A stretch of 64,000 bases of DNA from JBBBNV01 sp037137075 (GCF_037137075.1 NZ_JBBBNV010000009.1:106170-170169), one strand, 5' to 3'; counted from the first letter of the stretch, positions 17,059-25,750 are shown. Notes: a model not told the origin generated them from the sequence alone. Program-made: numbers and translations.

Positions 17059-17232
17059 GCAGTGCTTCCCCTTCCTTGTGCGGTTTTGTAATGTTTCATT
17101 TCTAACCGAACCAAGCTGCAGCAGACAGCCCGCGCACAGTCCCGTCCTTACAAGGACATGACCCGTTATTTGCTTACCGGAAGCCTGTTTACAAAGCAGA
17201 ACTACTCGGCCAACAAGCTCTAATAAACAAAT

Positions 17233-17272
17233 AAAAAAACACCTCCCCCTGCGGCGAACGCAGAAAGAGGTG
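17233..17272 (-). terminator. Strong leftward terminator upstream of the HRDC gene
   Basis: Minus strand: CACCTC and GAGGTG enclose a second stem CTGCG/CGCAG and are followed by seven T residues. It lies about 175 bases before the HRDC start and just after a promoter, so it would either end a very short transcript or attenuate the HRDC gene. Confidence 0.8.
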
Positions 17273-17303
17273 CTTCCTCATAGGTAAAAATGAAATTAAG
17301 ACT

Positions 17304-17332
17304 ATCTTACCACATGTCCGGCCGAGTAGCAA
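17304..17332 (-). promoter_or_regulatory. Promoter feeding the 17.25 kb terminator
   Basis: Minus strand: TTGCTA, a 17-base spacer, TAAGAT. The transcript would start near 17297 and reach the terminator within about 60 bases. Confidence 0.5.
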
Positions 17333-17543
17333 CGAAAATATGACAGCCTTCGCCGTACTCTCCGAAAAATCGGGGACATTGTGAAGCAAACGTGCATTGA
17401 TGCCGAAGCATGTCGACAAACGGTTGACAGCAGAAGGTTCGCCGCCTCCTTTTCCCCCTCTGCCTGTTCTTTAACGAAAACGTGTAAATCGGACCAAATC
17501 CGCATACACTATCCACAAGTTACAATCAAAGGAGATGAATCAC

Positions 17544-17813
17544 ATGGCAGGAAAAAGAGGTTCCGGGGTACTGTTCGGCTCCGTCCTCGGCGGGGCTATC
17601 GGCGCGGCGGCGGCGCTTTTGCTTGCTCCTCAAAGCGGCAAGGCCATGCGCCAAAGCCTACTTCGCGGCTGCAGCAGCGCGGCCGATTTCTCGAGGCAAA
17701 CAACCAGACGGATGAGAGAGGCTATGAGGACAGAGCGTCTCGCGCAAGGGGAATCCGAGTCCCAGCAGCCGGAAGCAGCCTACGAGGAAAATTCGTCAAG
17801 AACAGCCACATGA
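17544..17813 (+). CDS. YtxH-like small envelope protein
   Basis: 89 aa. A glycine/alanine-rich membrane segment near the N-terminus (LFGSVLGGAIGAAAALLLAP, then QSGK) is the signature of the YtxH/general-stress family; the remainder is hydrophilic and Arg/Glu-rich. AAGGAG lies 9 bases before the ATG at 17544; an in-frame ATG at 17535 abuts that site. The stop overlaps the next start (ATGA), so the two are coupled. Function within the family is unknown. Confidence 0.8.
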   Translation: MAGKRGSGVLFGSVLGGAIGAAAALLLAPQSGKAMRQSLLRGCSSAADFSRQTTRRMREAMRTERLAQGESESQQPEAAYEENSSRTAT

Positions 17814-18148
17814 AGCAAGATGAAGAGCAATCCGGCCGCCCTCCCCGCGAGGATGCCCTCCAGCATCCGTCCGAATGGACCAAGCAGGATCAATTGACGA
17901 ATATGATGGCCGATTTAATAGATCGGACGGAGCTGCTGGATATTTTGGAAACCTATGCATCGCCAAGACGGAGGTTATTTATCAACTTCACAGCCGGGCT
18001 CGCAAGGGGCCTCGGCATGACCATAGGAACGGCCATTTTGCTGGCCTTGTTCGGATGGGTCACCAGTAAGTTCGTCTCGCTCCCTTTTATCGGGGAACGG
18101 CTCGCATCCCTGGTCGAATACATTGAGCACTACCGATACAACAAATAA
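17810..18148 (+). CDS. DUF5665-like membrane protein
   Basis: 112 aa. A charged N-terminal half (WTKQDQLTNMMADLIDRTEL, YASPRRRLFINFTAGLARG) leads into one hydrophobic segment GLGMTIGTAILLALFGWV and a C-terminal SLVEYIEHYRYNK. This arrangement fits the small DUF5665 proteins of Bacillota. The ATG overlaps the stop of the YtxH-like gene by four bases. Function unknown; probably a cell-surface partner of its neighbour. Confidence 0.75.
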   Translation: MKQDEEQSGRPPREDALQHPSEWTKQDQLTNMMADLIDRTELLDILETYASPRRRLFINFTAGLARGLGMTIGTAILLALFGWVTSKFVSLPFIGERLASLVEYIEHYRYNK

Positions 18149-18167
18149 CAGGAGGGCTTGATCATTC

Positions 18168-19367
18168 ATGCAGCTGCTTACCGGCGACACATATTGGCCA
18201 ACCACGCTTACCAAGCCGGTTGAATACCCCCGCCTGAATCAGGATATCCGTACCGACGTACTCATTGTCGGCGGCGGAATGTCCGGCGCTCTGATCTCCC
18301 ATATGCTGACGAAAAACGGTGTTGACGTCACCCTGCTGGAGAAAAACGGGCTGGCGGAAGGCAGCAGCTCCGCAAATACGGGGCTGCTGCAGTTTTCCAA
18401 TGACATGATGCTGTGCGACATGATCGATGCCATCGGCGAGGAGGCGGCCGTTACATTTTACCGCTGTTGCGCCGACAGTGTTAGACAGCTTCAGGAAATA
18501 GCCGCCGGACTGCCCTTTTCTGCTGATCTGTTTCCGCGCAGCAGCTTGTATTATGCCAGCACCAAGCCGGAAGTGCCGAAGCTGCGCCGGGAATATGAGA
18601 CGCTCAAGGCGCATGGCTTTGCTGTGGAATGGCTTGAGGAAGAGGCTATCGCGGCACGGCTTCCGTTTCGTAAAGCCGCCGCGCTCCTTACGCATGGCGA
18701 TGCCGAAGTCAATCCGTATCGTTTCGTGATCGGCCTCCTGGAGCAGGCGCGGGACCAGGGAGCCCGCATTTATGAGCATTCCCAGGTCAAACATAGAGAA
18801 AAAAAAGACGCCCGGTTTATTGTGCATACTGATCAGGCTCAAATCGAAGCCCGGCGTATTATATATGCGACCGGCTATGAGCCGCCCCATCTCGGCCGCC
18901 TGATTAAACCGAATTTGAACCGTTCCTACGCCATTGCTACCAAGCCCGTACCGTCGCTGGACAGCTGGCAGCAACGCTGGATGATTTGGGAAACGGCAAG
19001 GCCGTATTTGTATCTCCGCACAACCAAGGATAACCGGGTCATCGTCGGCGGGCTGGATGAAGAGGAGGCTTGGCCGGAGCAAGGCAGCGGCGAACGGCGG
19101 CAGCATGCCCGCAAATTACGGGAAAAGGCGCAGGAGCTGTTCCCTGACCTGCCGCTTGAGGTAGAGTTTGCATGGAGCGCGACCTTCGGTGAATCCCTTG
19201 ACGGACTTCCTTTTATCGGCTGTCTGCCGGAAGAACCGGATGTGTTTTATTGTCTTGGCTATGGCGGCAACGGAACCGTATACAGCCAAATTGCAGCCTC
19301 CATCATGCTTGCGGCGCTGCGAAACGAAGCTCATCCGGCGGCATATACCGTCAGGCTGGGGAGATGA
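18168..19367 (+). CDS. FAD-dependent oxidoreductase (DAO family)
   Basis: 399 aa. N-terminal FAD-binding Rossmann motif DVLIVGGGMSGALISHMLTK followed by LLEKNGLAEGSSSANTGLL. A C-terminal FAD-contact segment GLPFIGCLPE and GYGGNGTVYSQIAA matches the D-amino-acid oxidase/glycine oxidase fold. Relatives oxidise secondary or tertiary amines or amino acids; the substrate is not identifiable here. GGAGGGC lies before the ATG, 19 bases after the DUF5665 gene, so it may be cotranscribed. Confidence 0.88.
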   Translation: MQLLTGDTYWPTTLTKPVEYPRLNQDIRTDVLIVGGGMSGALISHMLTKNGVDVTLLEKNGLAEGSSSANTGLLQFSNDMMLCDMIDAIGEEAAVTFYRCCADSVRQLQEIAAGLPFSADLFPRSSLYYASTKPEVPKLRREYETLKAHGFAVEWLEEEAIAARLPFRKAAALLTHGDAEVNPYRFVIGLLEQARDQGARIYEHSQVKHREKKDARFIVHTDQAQIEARRIIYATGYEPPHLGRLIKPNLNRSYAIATKPVPSLDSWQQRWMIWETARPYLYLRTTKDNRVIVGGLDEEEAWPEQGSGERRQHARKLREKAQELFPDLPLEVEFAWSATFGESLDGLPFIGCLPEEPDVFYCLGYGGNGTVYSQIAASIMLAALRNEAHPAAYTVRLGR

Positions 19368-19494
19368 GATAGGCTGTCAACCGGCCGCCGCCGCTATCGG
19401 CAAAGCTTTGCCTGGCGGCCGCAGGATAATGAACCCTCGCACGGCAGCATTCACGTACACAAACTCCTGACATATGCCATGGCTCCAAACGCAG

Positions 19495-19540
19495 GACCGT
19501 CATACGACGCCACACCGCGCGCTGGGAGCTCCGCGAGATA
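19495..19540 (+). repeat. Dispersed palindromic repeat, copy A
   Basis: CCGTCATACGACGCCACACC is followed by GCGCGCTGGGAGCTCCGCG. It shares the exact core ACCGCGCGCTGGGAGCT with copy B at 24012. Confidence 0.8.
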
Positions 19541-19637
19541 GAAGCAGATTGCATGGTTTCTTGCAGCGGAGGTTCTGTTTTACTTTCGCATTCCGTCCAA
19601 AATTGGCGTAGAACCTGCTGTACTCCTACATTCACCT

Positions 19638-19666
19638 TTGTGCGGATGGTCGGCATTGTGTATAAT
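19638..19666 (+). promoter_or_regulatory. Promoter of the DUF3055 gene
   Basis: TTGTGC, a 17-base spacer, TATAAT; start codon 31 bases downstream. Confidence 0.7.
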
Positions 19667-19696
19667 CGAAGCTATCAAGACGATGGGGGAATGGAA

Positions 19697-19993
19697 ATGG
19701 CAGCGGAATTTGATTTTTTATATGATCATACGGAAGATACAACCACCAGGTTTGTCTGTTTCGTCGGGGAACACTTATCCCGCTTCGATCTGGCGATCAC
19801 GAATACGAATCGTTTTTACGGAAAAAAGCTGGTAACCGATCTGCAATCCGGACGCACCGCAATTATCGGACCGGATGATCTGGAGCAGGAAGGATATTTG
19901 GCGCATGCCTTTAAGCTGAAGGAAGAAGAAGGCGAGGAGCTGGGACGCTTTTTGGTGGAAGTGATTGGCATGATTCATTTTACCGATATTTGA
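19697..19993 (+). CDS. DUF3055 family protein
   Basis: 98 aa acidic cytosolic protein. Family landmarks: FLYDHTEDTTTRFVCFVGE, RFDLAITNTNRFYGKKLV, GRTAIIGPDDLEQEGYLAHA. These small proteins are conserved in Bacillus and Paenibacillus with no known function. ATG at 19697 has GGGGGA at good distance; an ATG two codons earlier overlaps it. Has its own promoter. Confidence 0.85.
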   Translation: MAAEFDFLYDHTEDTTTRFVCFVGEHLSRFDLAITNTNRFYGKKLVTDLQSGRTAIIGPDDLEQEGYLAHAFKLKEEEGEELGRFLVEVIGMIHFTDI

Positions 19994-20074
19994 GAAACCG
20001 GATAACGGCGGCCCCCCTGGGGAACAATGAGAGCAAGCTGCGGCAAAAGCCGTGAACGATAAGGAGTTGTTCCC

Positions 20075-20344
20075 ATGCCCGAGGGCTTTAAGGAAGAAGA
20101 ACGCCGAGCCTACACCGATTTGGCATCCGTAGAATCCCAGCGCAACGATTTGGCAGCGGAGGAATTCCCGGAAGGCCCTTATGGAAGCGATCTGCACAGC
20201 GATTCATTGGGCAAAAGCACCCCCTGGCGTCAGGACCAGCGTCCGCCAAGCCGTTTCACCTACGAGAACCGGGAGCTGCATGCCGGTCTGGAACGCAGGT
20301 ATCCCGGCGATCACGAGCTGCACGATGAGACGGACCCGGAATAA
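20075..20344 (+). CDS. Small hydrophilic conserved hypothetical protein
   Basis: 89 aa, strongly charged, no membrane segment: MPEGFKEEERRAYTDLASVE at the start and PPSRFTYENRELHAGLERRY near the end. ATAAGGAG lies 9 bases upstream. I recall similar short proteins in paenibacilli but no function. It is followed by a strong terminator, supporting it as a separate unit. Confidence 0.75.
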   Translation: MPEGFKEEERRAYTDLASVESQRNDLAAEEFPEGPYGSDLHSDSLGKSTPWRQDQRPPSRFTYENRELHAGLERRYPGDHELHDETDPE

Positions 20345-20675
20345 GGCGACAAGCGGGAGAAAAGAGAAGCATCTTCTCTCTCCTGGCGGCAGCGTAAGAA
20401 AACCCGGGGAGAAAGCAGAACAAAGGACTACAAATGAACTGCCCCATCCAGAGCTGGGCGGCTGCAAGCCAAGAGCCCGGTGCAGCATGATCTGCGCCGG
20501 GCTCTTTCTTATTCATATGCATAGGCATAGGCAATCCTTCATTCCCGTCGCCTACGACTCGTATCAAGCATACGAATCCTTTCCCTGCCGGGCTTCACCT
20601 GTCATAACTGGGCAGAAGCTCCAGCCGCAAAAAAGACACAAAGAGTAGGGCCCCGGGCACGGATATTCGCGATGC
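20345..20675. other. Intergenic region between convergent genes
   Basis: No gene seen. Holds a small GAGAAG/CTTCTC hairpin near 20355-20385 and the terminator at 20472-20510. Confidence 0.6.
20472..20510 (+). terminator. Strong intrinsic terminator
   Basis: AGAGCCCGG pairs with CCGGGCTCT, with an inner GCAG/CTGC stem, and is followed by TTCTTATT. Confidence 0.85.
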
Positions 20676-21698
20676 TTAAAGCTCCACAACCGCTTTGATA
20701 ACCCCTGAGGCGGGGTTCAGCCACGTATCAAATGCCGCTATCATGTCCTCAAAGGAGGAACGATGGGTAATAAACGCGCTCGTGTCGATATGGCCGTCCC
20801 GGATGCTTGCAATGACATGCTGGAAATCCGCTTGCGATGCGTTGCGGCTGCCCATCAGTGTAAGCTCCCGTTTGTGGAATTCCGGATCGCTGAATGTAAT
20901 ATCAGCCTTAACCAGCCCGACATAGACGAGCGTTCCGCCATGCGCAGCGTACTGGAGCGCGCTTTCCATCGATTTGACATTGCCCGTTGCATCCAGAACG
21001 ACCGTCGGGAAATCGCCCCCGGTTATTTCAGAAATTTGCTCAACCGGATTGTTCAATACATTGACCGTATAGTCTGCCGCGCCCCACTGCTTGCAAAAAG
21101 CCAGCCGCTCCTCGTTCATATCCAGCGCAATGACGCGGGCGCCCGCCAGCTTGGCAAACTTCATCACGCCGAGGCCAATCGGCCCCGCGCCAATAACGAG
21201 CACGAACTCGCCCTGCTCCACACCGGACCGCCGCACTGCATGGGCCCCGATACTGAAGCATTCCACGGTGGCGATTTGATCTAGCGTTAATCCGTCGGCC
21301 TTAACCAGATGACTTACCGGGACGGTCATGAACTCTCGCATCCCCCCGTCCTGGTGTACTCCGATAACGCTCATTTTGGTGCAGCAGTTCGCCTTGCCTC
21401 TGCGGCAAGCGATACATGTCCCGCATTCCAGATACGGAATAACCGCCACCTGATCGCCGGCTTGCAGCCCCTGCTCATTAGCTCCTACCTCTACGATTGT
21501 CGCAGCCAGCTCATGCCCCAGAATACGCGGATACACGAAGAAAGGCTGATTACCTTTAAACGCATGATAATCCGTTCCGCAAATACCGATACGGCGGATT
21601 TGCAGCAGCGCTTCCCCCGGCTTCGGTACCGGCACTTCGGTCGTTGTCAGTACAAAACGGTTCGGTTCTTCGCAAATAATAGTCCTCATCGTTGTCAT
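20676..21698 (-). CDS. Zinc-dependent alcohol (polyol/sugar) dehydrogenase
   Basis: 340 aa medium-chain dehydrogenase. Catalytic zinc motif ICGTDYHAFKG and GHELAATIVEVG; structural zinc cysteines in CGTCIACRRGKANCC; NAD(P) Rossmann motif VIGAGPIGLGVMKFAK. Such enzymes oxidise sugars or sugar acids/alcohols. The ATG overlaps the stop of the upstream aldo/keto reductase (ATGA), so both are coupled, controlled by the divergent LacI regulator. Together they suggest stepwise oxidation of one sugar or polyol; the substrate is unknown. Confidence 0.9.
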   Translation of the reverse strand: MTTMRTIICEEPNRFVLTTTEVPVPKPGEALLQIRRIGICGTDYHAFKGNQPFFVYPRILGHELAATIVEVGANEQGLQAGDQVAVIPYLECGTCIACRRGKANCCTKMSVIGVHQDGGMREFMTVPVSHLVKADGLTLDQIATVECFSIGAHAVRRSGVEQGEFVLVIGAGPIGLGVMKFAKLAGARVIALDMNEERLAFCKQWGAADYTVNVLNNPVEQISEITGGDFPTVVLDATGNVKSMESALQYAAHGGTLVYVGLVKADITFSDPEFHKRELTLMGSRNASQADFQHVIASIRDGHIDTSAFITHRSSFEDMIAAFDTWLNPASGVIKAVVEL

Positions 21699-22642
21699 CC
21701 TGCCTGCTCCTCTTCATTGTTTTCCGGCCTGCCGCTCAGCCAGGTTTCATTATGTATCGGCTTCAGCCATTCCCGTACCTGCTCCAGCTGCTCCTTATCC
21801 GGCTCCTCCTGGGCCCAGGCGGCATTTTTGCGGATGTTGGCCGGATTGGCGGTACTGACCAGCGTCGTCGGAATTCGTTCATCAGCCACTGCAAACTGAA
21901 TCGCCAGCTTGGGAAGATCGATCCCGTTTTCCCGGCACAGCTGTGCGGTGCGGCTGCAAACCTCGCGGATACGCGATGAAGCCGGATGCCATGCCGGCGG
22001 CTCCTTGCCGCTGAGCAGCCCCATTGACAGAGGCGAGGCGTTTACAATCCCAATCTGCTTCGAAGCCAGCAGCGGCACCAGGTCCAGCAGGGACGTATCG
22101 TTCAGCGAATACCGGCAGTAGGACAAGATGCTATCTACCTCCGACTCCGCCAGCACCGTGCGAAAAATAGACAACGGCAGCCCGGAAATGCCGGTGAACC
22201 GGATTTTCCCTTGCTCTTTCAGACGGTTAATCGCGGGAATGCTCTCCTCCACAACTTGCCGCAGCGAGCCGAATTCAATATCATGTAGATACAAGATGTC
22301 GACATAGTCCGTATTCAGACGGCGCAGGCTCTCGTCAATGCTGGCGGTAATGCGCTTTGCGGAAAAATCAAACGCATCGGCCCCATAACGCCCGGCCTTG
22401 GTGGATAAATAAAACTGATCCCGCCGCAGCCCGGCAATCGCCTTGCCCAATACGGCTTCGGATTTAGTCAAGCCATAGTACGGGGAAACATCGATAAAAT
22501 TCATTCCAAGATCAACCGCTTCGTGGACCGTGCGGATCGCCTCCGCTTCATCCACCTCGTGGAACACGCCGCCGAGCGACGATGCCCCGAAGCTCAAAAT
22601 GGAAACATCAAGTCCAGTTCGGCCAAGCTTACGGGTTTTCAT
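21695..22642 (-). CDS. Aldo/keto reductase, L-galactose/L-fucose dehydrogenase-like
   Basis: 315 aa TIM-barrel NAD(P)H oxidoreductase. The catalytic tetrad is visible: Asp and Tyr in NFIDVSPYYGLTKSE, Lys in FYLSTKAGRYG, His in DILYLHDIEFG. The sequence resembles the L-galactose dehydrogenase branch (RKLGRTGLDVSILSFGASSLG). First gene of a two-gene operon with the zinc dehydrogenase, transcribed away from a LacI regulator. Confidence 0.88.
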   Translation of the reverse strand: MKTRKLGRTGLDVSILSFGASSLGGVFHEVDEAEAIRTVHEAVDLGMNFIDVSPYYGLTKSEAVLGKAIAGLRRDQFYLSTKAGRYGADAFDFSAKRITASIDESLRRLNTDYVDILYLHDIEFGSLRQVVEESIPAINRLKEQGKIRFTGISGLPLSIFRTVLAESEVDSILSYCRYSLNDTSLLDLVPLLASKQIGIVNASPLSMGLLSGKEPPAWHPASSRIREVCSRTAQLCRENGIDLPKLAIQFAVADERIPTTLVSTANPANIRKNAAWAQEEPDKEQLEQVREWLKPIHNETWLSGRPENNEEEQAG

Positions 22643-22711
22643 GCTGGTGAAGTCAACTCCATTCTTATTTCAATTCATCAGATGTCATGCAAGAAATGAT
22701 TTATGTTATGA

Positions 22712-22731
22712 TTATGTTACCGATAACATAA
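22712..22731. promoter_or_regulatory. Palindromic operator for the LacI-family regulator
   Basis: TTATGTTACCGATAACATAA: perfect 8-base arms (TTATGTTA / TAACATAA) around CCGA, located between the divergent aldo/keto reductase and lacI-type genes. A further TTATGTTA half-site lies at 22701. Size and symmetry fit a LacI-family operator. Confidence 0.75.
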
Positions 22732-22805
22732 ACATATCAACCCGTCATGCCGCCGTCAATACCCAATTTTTTATTCAAAGCTTTTTAACGGAGAGGATTG
22801 AAGCG

Positions 22806-23816
22806 ATGGTTACCATTTACGATGTCGCCAAACAAGCAGGCGTCTCCCCGATGACCGTCTCCAGGGTGATGAACAACTCTCCCCGTATTAGCGAGACGAC
22901 CCGCAAACGTGTCGAGGAGGCCATTCGAGAGCTGGATTATATCCCGAATAAACAAGCCCGCAGCCTGATTTCCAAGGAAACAAAGCTGGTTTCTATTATT
23001 GTCCCGGACATTTCAAATCCGTTCTTTACGAACATGACCCGCGGCGCGGAAGATAAAGCCATGCAATCCGGGTACCAGCTGCTGCTGGGCAATTCGGACG
23101 AAACGATTGAAAAAGAATCGAAATACATTGATCTGCTGCTGTCCACCGGAGTCGACGGCGTGATCGTCATTCCTGCGCAGGATCGTTCCCTGCTCAACGT
23201 CCGCAAGCTGGCCAAGCGCAAAATCCCGTTTGTGCTGGTGGATCGCACGCTTGACGGCATAGACACCGACGTTGTTCAAGGAGATAACCGGAACACCATT
23301 TTTCAGCTGGTGGAGCATCTGGTGAAGCAGGGCCACCGTACCATTACGCTGATTAACGGCCCTTCCTCCGTCTCCAACGCCCGGGAGCGGCTGGAGGCTT
23401 TCGAGCAGGCATTGAAGCTGCATGGCATCCCCGGCCAGCCGCAGCTTATTTGGGAAACTCATTTCAGGCAGGACAATCTGGAGGATATTGTTTCGCGGCT
23501 GATGTCGCTTGCACCGGACGAGCGTCCAACCGCTGTACTGGCTGCGAACAATTTTATCGGCGTGAATACGATTCGCGCCCTGCGCCAGCTCCGTATCCGC
23601 GTGCCGGAGGATATGGCCGTGGTCTGCTTCGACGATCCGGAGCCGATTCCGGACTACAATCCGTTCCTGACGGTCGCAGCACAGCCTGCATATGACATGG
23701 GCTTTATGGCGATGCAGCTGCTTATCGAGCGGCTGGAAGGGACGGCGCCGGCGGCAAGCCGGAGACTTGTGCTTCCTTCCGAGCTCATCGTGCGGAAATC
23801 GTCTTCCGGCAGGTAA
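22806..23816 (+). CDS. LacI-family transcriptional regulator
   Basis: 336 aa. The N-terminal helix-turn-helix TIYDVAKQAGVSPMTVSRVM and hinge segment are followed by a sugar-binding core (IIVPDISNPFFTNMTRGAED, GVDGVIVIPAQD, VVCFDDPEPIPDYNPFLT). It should repress the divergent dehydrogenase operon through the palindrome 75 bases upstream and be released by a sugar. GAGAGGATTGAAGCG precedes the ATG at 22806. Confidence 0.93.
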   Translation: MVTIYDVAKQAGVSPMTVSRVMNNSPRISETTRKRVEEAIRELDYIPNKQARSLISKETKLVSIIVPDISNPFFTNMTRGAEDKAMQSGYQLLLGNSDETIEKESKYIDLLLSTGVDGVIVIPAQDRSLLNVRKLAKRKIPFVLVDRTLDGIDTDVVQGDNRNTIFQLVEHLVKQGHRTITLINGPSSVSNARERLEAFEQALKLHGIPGQPQLIWETHFRQDNLEDIVSRLMSLAPDERPTAVLAANNFIGVNTIRALRQLRIRVPEDMAVVCFDDPEPIPDYNPFLTVAAQPAYDMGFMAMQLLIERLEGTAPAASRRLVLPSELIVRKSSSGR

Positions 23817-24011
23817 GCCCGGCCAAAGCTGTCGTCTTTTTCGCGGGAATTTCGTCCGGTATTTCTTAAGCCGTATCAAAAAAAGCAAAGGCGCTGTAAT
23901 AAGCAGCCTCTGCTTTTTTGTTTTGGCCGGAGCAGTCTGCTCCCCCAGTCCAACACCCGCCGCAGCCTCCATTGGAAAACTGCAGCGCATCCCTTCTCCA
24001 GATGGCCGACC

Positions 24012-24058
24012 GACCGCCGTCATGCAGCGAAGCACCGCGCGCTGGGAGCTGCGCCCGG
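24012..24058 (+). repeat. Dispersed palindromic repeat, copy B
   Basis: GACCGCCGTCATGCAGCG, then AAGCACCGCGCGC, TGGGAGCT and GCGCCCGG. Close match to copies A, D and E. Confidence 0.85.
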
Positions 24059-24090
24059 GCAAGCGCCTTCCTGCTCCCAAGCCAGGATAA

Positions 24091-24170
24091 ACAGGGAAGG
24101 CGGATTCGAGCCGCCGCTCCCGGTGTCAAAGACCGTTCGCCGCCTTACCGCCTGGCTATTGCTTACCCTG
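24091..24170 (-). tRNA. Degenerate tRNA-Gln(UUG)-like element, probable pseudogene
   Basis: The minus strand shows tRNA-Gln pieces in order: ATAGCCAGGCGGTAAGGC (D arm), ACGGTCTTTGACACCG (anticodon arm, anticodon TTG), then a perfect T arm GGCGG-CTCGAAT-CCGCC and acceptor strands CAGGGTA / TTCCCTG with one mismatch. Compared with a normal tRNA, about 5 extra bases lie between acceptor and D arm and about 4 between D and anticodon arms, and no CCA is encoded. It overlaps the stop codon of the exonuclease gene. Most likely a decayed tRNA gene or a tRNA-like 3' end structure. Confidence 0.45.
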
Positions 24171-25077
24171 CGCTGGCCGAGAACGTCCGCACGAAGGAAC
24201 GGAACTCGAACTCCTCCAGCTTGGCAATCAGCTTGGCCTGATCCCACGTGCCGTACGCACAGCGGTCCAGTGTGCATTCAAACGGCACATCGGTGCGAAT
24301 CGTCGCCAGGTCCCGCGACAGCATAATCAGATCCTTATTTTCCAGCAGCCGCTCCTTGAGCTTGCCCTTTACCTGATCAATCGACGCAAACAGCTGCTCA
24401 ATCGAGTCGAATTCCGCGATGAGCTTCAACGCCGTCTTCGGGCCTACACTCGGACAGCCCGGAATGTTGTCGCTTGTGTCGCCCATCAGGCCCTTCATCT
24501 CAATAATTTGATAAGGATGCTGCACGCCCTTGAGCTCGTACAAGTTTTCCGTGGTGACGACTTCATAATTGCCGAACCCTTTTTTGAACAAAATAACCTG
24601 CGTATTCTCGTCAATCAGCTGCAGGGAATCGCCGTCCCCGGTTAATATGCTCACCTGCACCCCTTGAGCGGAATACGATTTCGCCAAGGAGCCGATCATA
24701 TCGTCTGCTTCGTAGCCGACCGTACCGACACAAGGAATATCGAACGCGTCCACCAGCTCCCACAGCTTGTCGAATTGGGGAATCAGCTCCACCGGCGGCT
24801 CCCCCCGCTGCGCCTTATATTCCGGATACAGCTCGTTACGGAATGTCGACTTCCCCATATCAAACGCACACACCACGTGAGTCGGACCGAATTTCTTAAT
24901 CGCGTCCAGCATGTACCGGGTAAATTGATACATCCCGTTCGTATACAAGCCTTGGGATGTGCGCATATAATTGCCGGTCAGAGCCAGCGCATAAAATCCG
25001 CGAAACAACAGCGCAAAGCTGTCAATAATCATCAAATGCGGCTTCGTTCCATCCGGGTACTCTTTTAGTTCCTTCAA
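24163..25077 (-). CDS. 5'-3' exonuclease (PolA N-terminal-like, YpcP type)
   Basis: 304 aa stand-alone flap/5'-3' exonuclease like the N-terminal domain of DNA polymerase I; it removes RNA primers and flaps. Metal-binding acidic motifs: LMIIDSFALLFRGFYAL, VCAFDMGKSTFRNELY, GYEADDMIGSLA, ILTGDGDSLQLI. The helix-hairpin-helix is MGDTSDNIPGCPSVGPKTA. A TTG start at 25077 is chosen because AAAGGAG lies 8 bases upstream; the first ATG in frame (25032) would cut the first beta strand. The tRNA-Gln-like element overlaps its 3' end. Confidence 0.9.
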   Translation of the reverse strand: MKELKEYPDGTKPHLMIIDSFALLFRGFYALALTGNYMRTSQGLYTNGMYQFTRYMLDAIKKFGPTHVVCAFDMGKSTFRNELYPEYKAQRGEPPVELIPQFDKLWELVDAFDIPCVGTVGYEADDMIGSLAKSYSAQGVQVSILTGDGDSLQLIDENTQVILFKKGFGNYEVVTTENLYELKGVQHPYQIIEMKGLMGDTSDNIPGCPSVGPKTALKLIAEFDSIEQLFASIDQVKGKLKERLLENKDLIMLSRDLATIRTDVPFECTLDRCAYGTWDQAKLIAKLEEFEFRSFVRTFSASAG

Positions 25078-25450
25078 CGTCAAATCTCCTTTATCTCCAT
25101 GAAAAAATAGAGCCGCCACCCGCAACCGCACGGTTTTGGCAGCCAAGCCTCGGTCCTGATTGATATCCAATACAATGAGGACTCAGATTAAACTTCGACA
25201 CGCAGCTCCATTTTTCCTGCCTTGACGGAGACAGCCAGAGCTGCTCACTTTTTCCCTTTATGTCGGACTGATTGGTGCCTGGCTAAAAAGAGGGATTTAA
25301 TCGCACTTATTATCTTTTTCAAACCGAAAGGTCTGATTACGTGCCTACCGGGTCTCGTACCAAGTGGTGATTAAACGGGAAGCTTGGGGGCAGGTCTGCC
25401 CGGCATGCCCTGGAAAATGCGGGACGTCCGCTCGCAGCAGCGAATATTGG

Positions 25451-25488
25451 GGGAATGCAGCATCTAAAAGGGAATGCAGCATCTAAAA
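25451..25488. repeat. Two exact tandem copies of a 19-base unit
   Basis: GGGAATGCAGCATCTAAAA at 25451-25469 and 25470-25488; the second copy runs into the A tract of the adjoining terminator. Confidence 0.95.
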
Positions 25489-25534
25489 AAAGCTTGGCTG
25501 GAAGTGCCTTGAGGCACGCCCAACTAAGCTTTTT
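25487..25534 (-). terminator. Bidirectional-looking terminator after the aminotransferase gene
   Basis: AAAAAGCTT pairs with AAGCTTTTT and an inner stem GTGCC/GGCAC closes a TTGA loop. With A and T tracts on both sides it can work in either direction; leftward it would end the aminotransferase transcript. Confidence 0.75.
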
Positions 25535-25712
25535 CCTGAATGCGGCCGCCCCAGAGCCGAGCATCTCCATGTGGGAAAAACCGCCAGGACACGCCTGACG
25601 CGTGTTTCAGACCGTCAGGCGTTCGCTCAAGCTTCACCGCACTTAGAACCCCCGCGCCGTGCGCTTTGCAGCGCAAGCTATTCCCAGCCCCGGCATATGG
25701 CCGACAATCACA

Positions 25713-25736
25713 GTCATGCAGCGAAGCATCGCCGGC
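25713..25736 (+). repeat. Dispersed palindromic repeat, partial copy C
   Basis: GTCATGCAGCGAAGCATCGC matches the left part of copy B; the right half is missing. Confidence 0.65.
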
Positions 25737-25750
25737 AAGAGAAGCGCCCT

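Larger units (their letters stand above)
19368..19696. other. Intergenic region before the DUF3055 gene
   Basis: Contains a GC-rich inverted repeat after the oxidoreductase gene (CGGCCGCC near 19381, GGCGGCCG near 19415, enclosing GGCAAAGCTTTGCC), one copy of the dispersed repeat and a promoter. No gene seen. Confidence 0.5.
25078..25750. other. Intergenic region, 670 bases, repeats and hairpins only
   Basis: No credible gene. It holds an exact 19-base tandem repeat, a terminator, a second hairpin (CGCCTGACG at 25592 with CGTCAGGCG at 25613) and a partial copy of the dispersed repeat. Confidence 0.6.

Noticed and set aside
17381..17809. Upstream extension of the DUF5665 frame
   Set aside because: Overlaps the YtxH-like gene in another frame; the coupled ATG at 17810 (ATGA) is the natural start.
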